Source: Paramyrothecium sp. XJ0827 (Eukaryota > Ascomycota > Sordariomycetes > Hypocreales > Stachybotryaceae). From it: DNA of 64,000 bases. Below, in pieces: positions 22,323 through 34,454 of this stretch. A program made the translations under genes and the position numbers. Numbering within the stretch: the first letter of the stretch is position 1; each line of letters opens with the position of its first letter. The notes under the pieces were generated by a model, which saw only the letters and a list, made by a program, of their open reading frames with translations, had not been told where the DNA came from and did no database searches. The DNA lies in assembly GCA_020881915.1 (NCBI GenBank), contig JAJFPB010000001.1, forward strand, positions 4,402,001-4,466,000. The letters are read 5' to 3'.

Positions 22323-25300
22323 TTATGCAAATGTCATCGAAATCTCTTTTTCCTTGCCAAAATCATCGTCATCCGGGTCGCCCCACGGATCTGACAGTGT
22401 CAGATTCGGTAACGTCTTTGATGTTTTCATCTCGGGCCTTGCTGCGTTGTCATCCTTGTCAAGAGTCGAAGGCTTCTTGTCGTGATCGAAGGACGTATCG
22501 AATGTCATCTGCATGTCGTCGTCCTGCTTCTCCGTGCCGTAGTCCCAAGCTGGTGGAGAGCGGCTGCGGGACTGCGACGGGGTTACGTGCAAGGACGTCG
22601 ACCGCACATCCTTCGAGAACCGCATCGGTAACGTTTCTACGCTTTTCGTTTCGCGCAAAGACCCTCGTTGATCCGCCGTAGCTGTGAGGGGTGGCGAGGA
22701 AAGGTCGAGCTTCATGGGCGGAAGCGTTGATTTGATTTCCCGCACTTGCAGCTCCTCGCCATTGCCTTCCCTCGCCTCTTTGGCGAGCTCGGCCCGGATC
22801 GCATCTACGTCGAACAAGACTCCTCGGTTGCTCTCCGGCTCTGCAGGGTTGCCACCTGGCATCTCGCCTTTGCCCGACTTTCCAGCCTTGTCTTCGTAAA
22901 CTTCCCATTCTTGCTTATCGCCCTTTCGACGACGCCCAAACAGACTGAATCCCTTCTTCTTGCCTGCCTTTCCTTCTCTCTCCAACTCTCTGCGAGCCTC
23001 CTCAATTTCGTTGATGAGCTCTCTTTGACGGTCTTTGTGGTTATCAGGGTCAGGGTCCTCGATCTCGGTGAATTCTTCGCTTTCGACAGACCACCCACAA
23101 TGCATTAGCAGCGAGGGGATGGCCGATCGATATTCAAGATGTCCGGCCACCAGATCGGTCACATCCATGTTCTCGATCCACGGCAGATCATCTACAGGCG
23201 CAAGGCCTGCAATACGTCGGATGCCACCGCTGGTCAGCCTGAAAAGGTATCCCAGGATCCAATCGTTGCGGTGGTATCCATTGACGAATCGTCCCGACAC
23301 GACCGTTCGTGCGCGAAGATACTGGTGCTTCTTGACCACAATCGGTGACCCGAACAAGTAGACATTTTGCACCAATCCATAAGCACCTTTCCGGGCAAGC
23401 TCTTGCAAGCATGAAAAGATAACCCTAGATCCAAGCGAATATCCCACAAGTGTGATAGGGCGAGTACCCAGGCTACGCTCGATGAGGGAATCGGCAAGGA
23501 TAAGTCCAGCAGCTGTGGCCCGGTCAAGGGAAACAGACCAAGGGTTGTCAATCAGATATGACAGTTTGGTCAGGATTAAAGGGACTTGCAGCCCAGCCAT
23601 GAGAGTCATGAGAACCGTGCTGCCAAGAATTCCTTGAAGTCCTTGAGTGAGGGCCTGCAAAAGATACAGTCAGCTATTGCAAGGCATCGTTGCGGTGGAT
23701 ATTTTTTCACGCTTACCTCTGTTGCGATAATGTTGATGGTGTCACCCATGCTCCTCAGCAGCTCAGGCTCCCACAGGACAGAGTAAATGTCGCCCATAAC
23801 CGGGTCTACAGTACTAAACGGAAGTCGAACATCGTCGACCTTGCCAGTCAACCACCCCGAGACCGTGACAATGAGGTTCACCCGCTTGTTGTTATGGAGG
23901 GGCCTATATTCGAAGGTCTGGACCGAACCGGTTCGCCGGTTAGCCGCCTTGCCGCCGATAAAGCTACCGGTCGTAGCCGCTCCCGACGTGATAAGGGCGA
24001 TGCCGCCAACACCGCTGAAAAAGGTACCAGTTGTTGAGGCAGCTCCAACTACGGCCGCTATGCCACCACCGATCACGGGTGCCATCAAACCCGCTGAGAG
24101 GCCGATGACAAGGCCACCGCCGACTGTTGCGAGCCCCATCATGACGTATCTCCGGGTCAAAGCGGCTTTCCTGCGGTGTTCCAAGTGTGTGTCCTCGTTC
24201 CAATTCTCTTTCTCGGCAGCCTGCTGTATTTCCAGGGCATCCGTGACCCTCTTTTCAAATTTGCAAATATCAATCCAGCTAATATCTAAGCTCTTGGCCA
24301 CCCGTTCCAACAAGATTCTAGAGCGAGCATCGTAGATAGAGTCGGCAACCAGGATAAGGAATAAGTCGCAGAGGACGGTCCACCGCAGGTCGATGTCAAT
24401 CTTCTCTGTATTTGGCAACTGTGAAGGAGTCTTAACTTGCGGCAGCTCCTCACCCTCATGTTGATCATAGGGTGGAGGGGGGGCATCTTCCACGTCGCTA
24501 ATGGGCGAGTTCGACCGTGATGACGCCGTTGCTTCTTCGCCCGCGGATTCCGGTGTCTCCTCCGCAGCCATTGGATTTCGCACCCTCGAGTTCACTTGCA
24601 GAGCCGGCGTCAGATCTTCGGGTCTTACGCCATGCTCAGCCAGTTGCTCAATCATGATCTGCTCCGCTTCGCTGATATCCATGTGCGTGTAGAGGCGAAT
24701 CATCATTTTCTGCCCCCACATGCGCATTGATTCGGATGCTGTCTTGATCTCCTTCTTGACCCTTGAAACCACTTCGAGACTGTCCGATTCCTTAACCATA
24801 TTAGCGATTTCGAGGCGTACAATGCCGACATAGGCAATTCTCTGGCCCTCGGTGAGGAGATCCTTGGTGGCCTGCATCTGTGACAATGCGTCCCTGGCGT
24901 CCTCATCGTCCACCATGCTCGTTCCTTTCCCTTCCTTGAATAGATATTGAGTGTTCTCGTCCATGCTGTTTGTCGAATCGGCGTCGTCGTCATGGAGAAC
25001 GCGAGTATAGCCCTTTCCCGCCCCACCCAATCCGCCGTAGCCATACTTCTCGATTTCTTCCTCATTATATTCCCGGGCTACCAGGCGGTCATCGTCATCG
25101 TAAATGTCATATCTTGCGTATGAAGGCATTTCTTGCCAACCGCCATCGTCGTCATCGAGTGCCTCCTCCTTTTTGGTAGAGAGTTGCTGGTGAGAAAATC
25201 CCGAGGCACCACCGTCGTTAAGAGCGGTACCAGTGCTCGTATTTCTTGCGTGGGCTGCCTTGAACTCGGCCGCTTTGTCTGCCTCCTGACGATTGGAAGC

Positions 25301-25801
25301 CAATGACTTCTGAGGGGCCGATGACTCCTCGGCACTGGGTGGTTCTGGCAGCTTGTCACCAACATCGGGCGTGGCGTTGGCAGGATCTTGAGGCGAGGGC
25401 TCCGCCGTTGCTTTTACACCTTTGGAAATCACAGCATCGGTCGACTTGACTGTGTCTGCGTTGTGGTGCTCTATATTATTTGAGGGTGTCTCGGGGGGTG
25501 TCTCGAACGGTGCGTCTTCGTCATTGTTGACCGACCGCTTCTCCAAACCAACAGGTTTTTTATCTCGCACATCGTCCGTCGGCGATGCTGCGCCCTCGCT
25601 TGGGATCTCCTTCGTACTCGGGTTGGTAGCTTCTTCATCCTTGTTGTTCGCACCCTCCGCGTTGGACTCGGCTTCGGTAACCACATATCGTCGGATTGGC
25701 AAACCAAAATCATCGACATCATGCGCCACGACGGCTGGGCCGGGTTTGGGCTGAGAATCGGCGGGTTGAGCCACAGGCTCGGCTTCCTTTTGTTCCGCCA
25801 T
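22323..25801 (-). CDS. DUF726 / TMCO4-type alpha/beta-hydrolase (Mil1-like)
   Basis: Two exons, 25801-23717 and 23654-22323, joined in phase at IIATE-ALTQG, giving 1138 residues. The first ~330 residues are acidic and disordered. A helical region with a Gly/Ala-rich hydrophobic hairpin (about residues 550-620; GLVIGLSAGLMAPVIGGG) follows, as in TMCO4-family proteins. The hydrolase core after the junction carries the nucleophile elbow VGYSLGSR at about residue 766. Downstream come a His-containing YHRNDWILGYLF segment and an Asp in VDDLPWIENMDVTD, plausible catalytic-triad partners. The last ~230 residues are charged and disordered, with a KKKGFSLFGRRRKG basic patch. The yeast relative Mil1 binds the AP-1 clathrin adaptor, so a Golgi/endosome role is likely by homology; no substrate is known. 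The start at 25801 (MAEQKEAEP) is the first in-frame ATG. Confidence 0.88.
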
Positions 25802-26532
25802 CACTGTGCATTAGAGTGTGGTCAAAAACCACGTCCACATCCCAAGGCGAAAGCTTCAGGGGTAGGATGGGACGTGATCAGGAGCAATGTTGGAGATCAG
25901 GACGAGGGACGTTTGCATGACCTGGGCAGAGGCAACTAAGGGGTGGGGGTGGGGTGGAGAAACAGGAGGCTTAGGCAGCTTGTCAGCCCTGGGCTGCAGG
26001 GCTTCGCTATAGCAAAATGCTACGATTGAGCAAGGGGCTTCGGCCTGGACCTTCTATAATAATCGGCAGTCGGTTTGTAGCAGGGTAGCAAAGAGTATTG
26101 GGGGAGAAGAAAATGAACGTTTCCAAGGCTTCGGTTCCAATAATCCCCAAGTATTTACTTGTGTTTCGTGCATTCTGTATGATCAGCCTGCTTCATGTTT
26201 CAGTGTTTCGGGAGTTGGTATGTCACTCTGCTGGTCGTCGTCGTTCGCGTTCGACTAACTTGCGGCAGTGTCTGTGAGTTAGTGGGGCACTGGAGGAGCA
26301 GGGTTCATGGCAGCCCAAAACGGGACGAAATTTGATACACGTTCGGATACAGTGAGCCGAGCGCTCACGAGACCGTTTCCGTCACCCGTCAGTGCTAATG
26401 CAACCGAAACATAAAAACTGCAACACCACATTGATGGCTGTGGCTAAGTCATTAACCTCTCCAAAGCACGCAATTTAAGGTATATTGTTCACTGCTATAA
26501 GTTCGATCCAGTTCTTGTTCGTTTTGCCCTCC
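25802..26532. other. Spacer between DUF726 gene start and UTP23 end
   Basis: This is the promoter side of the DUF726 gene and the 3' flank of UTP23. No gene, repeat or RNA was recognised. Confidence 0.5.
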
Positions 26533-27533
26533 TTAGCTTTCTTCCGCGACCGGTATTGGAGCCGCCGAGGAGGCCTCTCCTCCAGCATCAGTAGTCGACT
26601 TGGTCTTCTTCCGGCGTTTTCGCTTGCCTGGCCCGTCCACAGGCGTCGCTGCATCTTTGGAAGGCTGTTTCGATGGCGCACCATCTTGCGTCTTCTTCTT
26701 CTTTTGTATGGACAACGGATTGGGTCCCTTTGGCCCATGTCCCTTCCTCTTCTTGTCCTTGCTCGAAGCCTTAGCATCCTCCTTGCTCACGGCTGGCGCG
26801 GCCGATGATGTAGCGTCCTTCCCTCCGTCTTCACCACTTCCGTCATCCTTCTCGTCATCCCCTTCCCGTTTCCGCTTCCCCAGCGTCTTCTTGAGCTCGG
26901 CTCTGAATTTGCTCTTCTCCTCCCTAGCACGCACCTGCACGCTTTCGTCGGCCATAGGCTCTAGAATCATGACGCTTCGCTTGATGTATATCAGGGGTAC
27001 GCCCCGCACTTCTCGTAGCGTTCGTCGAACCTCCTGGCTCTGGCTTGCAACGACATAGCGATGCTTATTCTGGCCTGATGATTTGGGGTCAACAACGGAG
27101 AGGAGGCATTCGCGAGTGCTTAAAGGTTCGGGGTAGTCGTCGGGGTGGTGTCCACAGCGGCGACGCTCAAGAGTTTTGGCGGCCTCGATTGCTTCATTGA
27201 CTCCAGGTTCGGATTTTGACGCATACAGCTTTCGAATCTCGCATTGTGTGATCACTGAGGTTGTGAGCGCATGTTCAACTAAGCGCGGAAACATCCACTT
27301 ACTGCCCTTGACCTTTCCGTGAACCGTCCTTTGTAGCGCAGGCTCAAGCTCCATCTTGAAGCGGCAGGAGTCCCTCACCATCTCTGCATCGACTATAGGT
27401 TGTTAGCACCGACGGTTCGAGGACGAATGGGATCCGGTGTCGTACCTAATACTTGATACGGCTCTCGGAAACCAAAAGTCATGGAGAATTGCTCCATGAG
27501 CTTTCGATACTGCTTGGATCTTTTGCCCCTCAT
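26533..27533 (-). CDS. UTP23: rRNA-processing protein Utp23 (PIN-like, SSU processome)
   Basis: Three exons: 27533-27446, 27392-27303 and 27254-26533, giving 299 residues. Utp23 is a nucleolar small-subunit-processome factor with an inactive PIN domain that helps release snR30 during 18S rRNA maturation. The start MRGKRSKQYRKLMEQFSMTF matches the family, followed by FGFREPYQVL, VDAEMVRDSC and KVKGMITQCEIRKLY. A zinc-knuckle pattern is visible in CEIRKLYA, then RRRCGHH, then ECLLSVV. The C-terminal ~140 residues are a Lys-rich nucleolar tail (KRKREGDDEKDDG, KDKKRKGHGPKGPNPLSIQ), usual in fungi. The intervening introns (53 and 48 bases) have CTAAC and CTCAC branch-like sites. The 48-base second intron is needed to restore the KG-MITQC junction. 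Confidence 0.93.
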
Positions 27534-27919
27534 GATGACGCTTGACTTCAAGTATAGCGATCAGATATGGATTGATTGTATGCGAAGGAGAAATGCACCG
27601 TCGAACGTGACTGCGGCGACAAAACACCACCGGGTGACGAGAGCGCAGCAAAAATAAATTTCTTATCATATCTACTTGAATCGATGGCACGTGCGATAAG
27701 CAGTGCCTGGGCGGCCCCACGCAGCGACGCACCCCACCATGTCTAGTCCCACCCCATTCCACCCTTCCCGTGCGGTTCCCCGGAGCAAGTGCCGTCGAAC
27801 ACGGTACCTTATGTTACATTGAGCGCCTGCTGCAATACCACTTTCTCACTCACATGCTTCATGCATAATTCGGAACGCCATCCATTTCAAGATGCGCGCA
27901 GTTTCCAGCAAAACTATCA
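27534..27919. other. Short spacer between UTP23 and the PP2C gene
   Basis: 386 bases upstream of UTP23 and downstream of the PP2C stop. No additional gene was seen. Confidence 0.5.
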
Positions 27920-29198
27920 TCAGCCTTCATTTCTGACGCACAAGGCCGCAACGACACTGATATCGTCAAGTTTTCCTAGCATTGGTTAGCATTACAAGCA
28001 CCTGGCTCCTCGCACACCGAAAAGCGCTTACCTCCTTCACTTGCAAGGCCCTCTTCTATCGCGTGTTCCATAAACGGACTCTCTGCGAAGGGGTCCATTG
28101 CAATTTTCGTGGCGGCAGCAACGAGCTCATGCGCAGCTGCCTTCATTCCTCCACCTCGACCTCCAGAGCGGTCGAAGTGACCTTTGGCACCTTTATCTGA
28201 CTCCCAATCCTCTATGCTTTCAAAGATGCATTGTGCAATCTCGTGCTCCCAGAGATTGTCGATCACACCATCACTCATCGCAAGAACCACATCGCCGACT
28301 TCCAAGTCAACCGTGTCCATGATCGCATTGTCCTTCGGTGTATCGGGGCTGTTGGTACCTAACTGACGGGGGCAGTCAAACCAATGCCACTGCTCCTTCG
28401 TCTTGTATATGACTTTCTTCTCCTGGGGTCGGAGGACCATGACCTGGCAGTCTCCGAGGTTCGTCACGTAAAGGAGTGGCAGAAGACTGTCCGAAGATGT
28501 TCCAGCTGGCCGCCTCGTATAAAGCTGTGCGCCGCAAACAGTTGTGGTCCCCTGCCAATTGTGGGCACCAGTCGCCTGCTGGGTCCGTTCATAGGCTATT
28601 TGTAATGTGTTGATTGGATTTGGTTCATGTGTGCTCTCGGAGAGCGCCATTGCGATGTCTTGGTCAACTGCAATAGCCCAGTAGTGCAACATTAACCGTG
28701 ACCAAAGCCTAGTATTTCAGTCAGAAGGCTGTGCTTGAAGGTTCAATCCAATTATGGAATTCCCTACCCAGCATGGCCACGGGGCCGAGTAGCCCACGCG
28801 CCAACCCCATCATTGGCACAAATGAAGTGGTCACTAGCGTAAATCGCATCGTCCCCGTTTGTTTTGCCTCTGATCAACTCTCCGTCGACAAATGCTCGAC
28901 GATCCCGGCTTTGGTGATGTGTGCTTAAGGGATCGGAGAAGGAAGCGGAAGGTGGAGAGTGGAACGGCGGCGGAAAGGGTCGTGGTTGGCGCTTCGCAAA
29001 TAAGCCGATACCGGTTTCAAAACGAAAAGGGAGCTTGTGATAGCTGGGGTCGTCAAATTGCTGGGGCTGACGGGACGACGAGGCGTAACCTCGACCACGG
29101 CTGCTAGGTGACGGTGGCTGCAGGAACCTATGTGTCGCCGGTAGGTGCCATGAGGTAGTCGCCAACGTCAAAGGTCGTGGCGCGCGCATCACAACCAT
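27920..29198 (-). CDS. PTC7: Ptc7/Azr1-like PP2C protein phosphatase, mitochondrial
   Basis: Three exons: 29198-28768, 28708-28032 and 27975-27920, giving 387 residues. This is a metal-dependent Ser/Thr phosphatase of the Ptc7/PPTC7 class. In yeast Ptc7 acts in mitochondria and promotes coenzyme Q synthesis. The N-terminus (MVVMRAPRPLTLATTSW) is Arg-rich, non-acidic and fits a targeting sequence. PP2C signatures in order are GDDAIYASDHFICANDGVGAW (metal Asp), TLGDCQVMVL-type NLGDCQVMVL, VLAMSDGVIDNLWEHEI and the terminal GGKLDDISVVAALCV. That last block requires the 56-base third exon; the unspliced frame would end instead in an unrelated GACNANQC tail. The next upstream in-frame codons lack an ATG, so 29198 (or 29189) is the start. 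Confidence 0.92.
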
Positions 29199-32100
29199 GC
29201 GCGGCAACGCAGGCCTGCTGTGTGCCTTCCCACAACCAGCGCAAGAGTTTTGCCGCGCAGGGAGGCTGCGAAGACGAGGTGACGTGGTGGCGGAGAAATG
29301 TCTTGGGAGGCTATCATACCTCAGTGATGGAGGCAGGGATCTCAAATCGATAAGGCTACCTTATCGACGGAGTCTGTTCCACTACCACGTGATGACCCGA
29401 TTGGTCTTGATGCCCGGAACTGGGAGACCCCCAGGTTCTAAAATCGGGACTACACTGTCTTCCCTACCTGAACGCCTATCTTTGGGCGGATAACGTGCTC
29501 AACTGGAGATGGCCATTGAGGGCATTGAGTCGGCTATTTTGGCAAGATTACTCTCAATCAAACCTGCGGTCAAGAATGTGATGACATTCAGATGGATGCG
29601 CTCAAACTTGGTGTATGTAATAAACATTCTGCAGGAGCACCATACAGGTTCCTCGCCAATTCCAGCTGGGCGTAACCACGGGTCAGCTTCGCTTGCACTA
29701 AACCAACGAAGGCTCAGGCCGTAGGATAGTTCACTAATGCAGATTAAGATCGACCTATACAACAAAATGGACGAATTCCAAACCTTGAACTCAAATCAAG
29801 ACGGCCCCCCGTCCCCCCCCTCCTCCCTCCGTTCTCCCTCCGCCCTGAAGACCTACTAGACTTTGGCGGTGAGGATCCGACTGTGCTAGCAATTACACCA
29901 GTTTGAAGACCTGTCACTGGCTTGTTGAGAAATATAACATATTGCGAAAAGGCCAGTCACTTTACCCAGTATATTGCTTGGCTGGCAAACTCGTACCGAC
30001 TGGCCGTCCGCTTGACCTGGCTCGTGGTTCGAGCCCCTCCCTCAGATAGATGGTATAACCCTTGGGCTAGCCCAGCTATTACCATCTCATTAATACTCTA
30101 GTCATAGCAAGGCTCAGCAGTTAACGTACTGGTCAAATTGCTGTTGTTGGTTACACATATGCGTATTGTATGGTCCTCTTGTCGTGGTAGGGGGAATCGC
30201 CGGCCATTGAGCTCACAGAGCGCACCGCTTATTGACCACATTCCCCGCCTAAAACTTCCATTTTTCATTTGCACCTATTGTACAGCTCCAAAGCCGACCT
30301 CGAGGATTTCCTTTTCTTAGACCTACGCTTGCCGCTCTACTTGCGCTAACTTGAGCTACTTGGTTAAGAGCGAACCATGGGTAAGCCAGTGAAGTCCCCA
30401 GGTCACTGGCTACCTTGTGGTTAAGGATTTGGCATGCAGTCTAATTCATTACCTAGGTACCTAGGCTATATTATAACTTGCATCCCCGTTCTCCATCGCG
30501 ATTCGTTATCTTCGCATGCTCAGGGCTTCGACCAATTCGTGGTTTGGTATGCGGCTTTGAGAAAGCCGAATGCTCACTTACAGACCTGTGAGCAAAGGCT
30601 TGCCTTGAGACCGGAAACCCACGGTAATCCAAGTTTCGCTTGCAAATGGACGAGGAGGGTTGAGGTGGGCTGAAATGGAGGTAGTGTAAGCATGTGGAAT
30701 ACGGAAGGGCGAGCGCCACGGGCATCTGTACGGAGCTCACCAAGCCTGGCTCAGGTTATGCTTAAGCACAGCCAATTTAGGCCAAGCATTAGTGAACCGT
30801 ATGTAAGCCTTCTTAAGGAACGCAAAGCCTAGGATCGGTCGATTCGAAATGACTTTTCGCTTCCCTAAACGATTACTCTGGCTGCATGCCTATGTGGTCC
30901 TTGAAAACTAAGAAGATGCTTTGAACTTGACTAGCAGTTAGGTACATAAATCGATGCACAGTCGGTTTCTAGACCGGGAGAACGGCGTGACTACTACGTG
31001 TTCCACACATTTCCCTCCGGATCCCAAGCCCTCGAAAGGGGTTGCCTCTGCCAACATTCCATGTTGTACAACAGGCAATGCTATTTTGATGCATTAGAAC
31101 AATGTGCAACTGGATCAATGCCACGGAAATGGCTTGCCGGTTCATGCTTCTAGCCGTGCAGATCCAAGTTTTGGGACCCATAGCCTATTGTGACTGGAGG
31201 ACGGGTGTGACGTAACGGCCTGGCGTTCGATTTCCTAAATCGGTAACCAGGCTACTGATCGGCAAAAGGGAGCCCGACCACAAACGGGATTTTCAGATCT
31301 AACGACACCCACCGTTGTCTCCATTGTGGGAACTCTAGCTTGGTGTTGCTGGAACTTGCTTGTGCTTGTTGGGAAGTTGTATTGTGAATCCAACTATCCA
31401 GGTCCAATTGTCTATTTGCGTAGTCTACAAATACTCCCAAGGGTTGGCTGCGCGACGTCGGAGTTTGATAGCAATGGCGGTCTTTGAAGCATGTCCTGGC
31501 TTCGAATTGAGACATCCCGAGATAGTTGAAGGTGCTCATCTGAGATTTCCTCTTACAATTTCTCCAGCAAGACAAAATGTGTCCCAAGCCAACTGAACCG
31601 TGATATCTTCGTCCATCCCATGAGGACAGCCCCAAAGAAAAGATCAGGAAAAAGAAAACGGACATCAAATCACCCTTGACGGAAAATTCACAGGATGCGA
31701 TTTGTGCAAAGAGCGGGTGGCTCCAGATCTTCGATGGGGGTTTTCCACCACTGAACTAGTCGCGCTATTCTTCCTCTACAATCGACATTCAATTAGACTA
31801 CCTACAGAACGCTAGCACTAGCTGTAAGCCTTCCATGGGTGTTCGATTCGTGCCGAGTCGTCATGGATGGTCTCTAGCTCGGAACCTGTCAGGCTGCAAG
31901 TAGACATCATGAGTTTCCAGCTAGCGTGTAGGCCAATGTACTAGTAGACGCGGTATGTGAGCGATGACGCGACGCCGAGCATTCACGGAAGGCAAGCTGA
32001 GCTTCAGCGCGTCGACGGCGTATTTTTTTACTTTTTCCATTGTGAAGTCGGGGGTGGTCGCAGAGCCCGGGGTTTTCGGCAATGATTTACTGCTTATTAT

Positions 32101-34454
32101 TTCCTGACCGAAGCACAGCCACCTTGGATCTTGCAGCTGCAGATTATTGGTACCTGCGGCGCGCAATCGAGCAGGCGCAAGTCCAGGGGCCGTCGGTGGA
32201 GCAGACGGTCAATACGAAACAGCATACGCAGGTGCCCGTGTTGTCTCAAAATGATGGTGGAGCATGACACCAGTCGGTCGCTTCAATCCACCCTTCAAAA
32301 CGATGCCCTTGGCGTAGGCGCCCGAATCCTGGGCCGATGTCACTTTAGAGCTGCTCGGGGCCGGTCAGCCAAAGGTCGAAGGGTCCGGCGGCTGCGACGG
32401 GGGGCACAGCTCGACCAGGGAGGTTAGAGCGGCAAGCTTTACGTGCTCGCCGTCAAGTGCTGCGTGTCATGTGGATCTTTGGTGGGCAGCGGTAAGGTGG
32501 TTGGGTGGGCGTGCCTCGTGCGCCGGCAATCTGACCTTGCCGGGTCGTCATGGCCCTACGGTCATGGGCGCCAAGGCCCAGTCACCTACGACAGAAATCG
32601 GGAGGCTTGAAGGTTGAGAGTTGAAGGGGCGGCGTCCGGAACCTTCCCCAGGCCGTACTGTAGGTCATGGAGCTAGGCGCACGTAAGAGGAAAACATGGG
32701 ATCGCACTTGGAAGCTGCATGGGTCAATGACTACGTACGCAGGTGAGAAGCATACGCCGCCTAGCCAGGGCTGTGTCCGTATTCCCTCAAATGAAACACA
32801 TTCTGGACCACGCATCGATGGAGTTTCCGTGGTCGGCTAGGACGTCGACGGAGCACCTACTCACGCTAGTTGGCTGGCCTGCTTTTCCGTCTCCAGAAGC
32901 TGATCTGTCATCGTGTATATGTAGTCAATGGTTGTCCTAAGCATGATTGAAAGCCTGTTCCTGAATCCATTCCGGTTTCCCTTGAATTGGTTCGCTTTGG
33001 TGTTTGCGAAGAAGCCTCGGATACGGATCTGTATATTGCTTGTCCCAGCCTCCCATCCCTCACACTATTCCACACTCCGCCCGATCCGTTTGACTTCCGC
33101 GACACGCCAGTCTGGACCAGCGACCAAGGAGTGACGTCGAACCTTTTTTTTTTTTTTTGGCATCGCCCGCGTACGCCGAAAACCTACCACCCGGAGCATC
33201 TACGGCTTGGCTAGGCTACCTCTTGTCTCATTGACAGCTTGCACAAGCGAATCGTGACACGAGTGAGAAGGAGGGATTCGCATCGAAACCGCAGGATCAC
33301 GGCGGACAAAGAAAAAGGCCCTGGGTCCTCTCGTCGAACCCCGGCGAGGCTTGCGTGTTTTGCGCTGCTCTGAGACAAAGCGACACGGCTAATATTACCA
33401 AGAGACCACGCAGAGAACAACAGCCAGACAATAGGCTTGCGCCAAGCGCCAGTTGCCCGGACCGCGCCTCAATTCACTTCTCTTGGCTCCGCAAACACAA
33501 AGAGGGAATTCACTTGGCAATCTCATTGCCCGGGCAAATTTGGGGTTAGAGAGAAACATCCGGTCGTTCCGTCCGCAGCATTATAAAGGCCGCCCGGGGC
33601 CTGTTGCGGTGAAGAAAGGCAAACTGCCGCATTTGGCTTGGGCAGTGGGACTGCGGTGATAAAGGTACGTACGTGGTCTGAACCTTTGCGCAGCTCGGAT
33701 TCCCGTCGCATGCATAGCGTTTTTTTATTATTATTCCACTACCCTCCCCCATGTATGCGGCCAGAACGCTACGTTGCTCCCGCCGCCATCATCCTAGGAC
33801 AAGAGAAAGAGACTGACAAGCAGGAGAGCGAACAGAACGAAGAGGAACCGGTCCACCCCAATCTACGCTGCGTTGCAGGCCCTCCACCTGTCTCAGTGGT
33901 ATTTCCGAAGCCCCAGGGCGTTGGCAAGATGGGTCGCAACAGAGGTTCGTGATTCAGTCATTCCAATTACAGTCGCTACTTGGCTTCGGTCAGCGGCACG
34001 CGGCAGCCGAAGCTCCCCTCCACACTGCCCACAATCTACTTTGTACCTCACCTACCCTACCTTGCCCACGGTATCTCACCTACCCAAGTGGTACCTTTTT
34101 CCCTCTGTTGTTTTCCCTGGGGTCGGCGGGTGTGTGGGTGGTTGGTACCTTACGGTTACCCCCTAAGGTACCCTTTCACTCTACTACCTTGCCTCACCTT
34201 ACGGTACCTTGCTTGAAGGGAAACCGAATCGAGGAGCTGCTTGTGCCCAGACTAAGGCATGATTCCACCCCTCCGCTCCACCGTCCACCTACGCATTACA
34301 TTATTAACTACAGCACGTACCTGCACCATGCCCCTCCCTCCCTCCCAGGCATGGTCTGGTCCCAGCTCTCCGCTCGCATATTCCCGCCTTTCCTTCTCCG
34401 TCCAGCTCATCATCAGGCTTGGCTGACTAGTGACGATTTTTAGTCCTCTCGTTT
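29199..34454. other. 5.3 kb intergenic region between PP2C and CAF120 genes
   Basis: This is the largest gene-free stretch. It contains hairpin-forming segments (30000-30018 and 31218-31252) and scattered TACCTAGGTACC-type palindromes. A few open frames are isolated: 31252-31668 (minus), with a hydrophobic N-terminus, and 31921-32166 (minus). None has a domain or splice partners. The last ~900 bases are CT-rich and are probably the CAF120 promoter and leader. No tRNA could be folded. Confidence 0.5.

Noticed and set aside
31252..31668. 138-codon minus-strand frame with hydrophobic N-terminus as a secreted protein
   Set aside because: Only the first 15 residues look like a signal peptide; the rest lacks Cys pairs or any motif, and the plus strand is also open.
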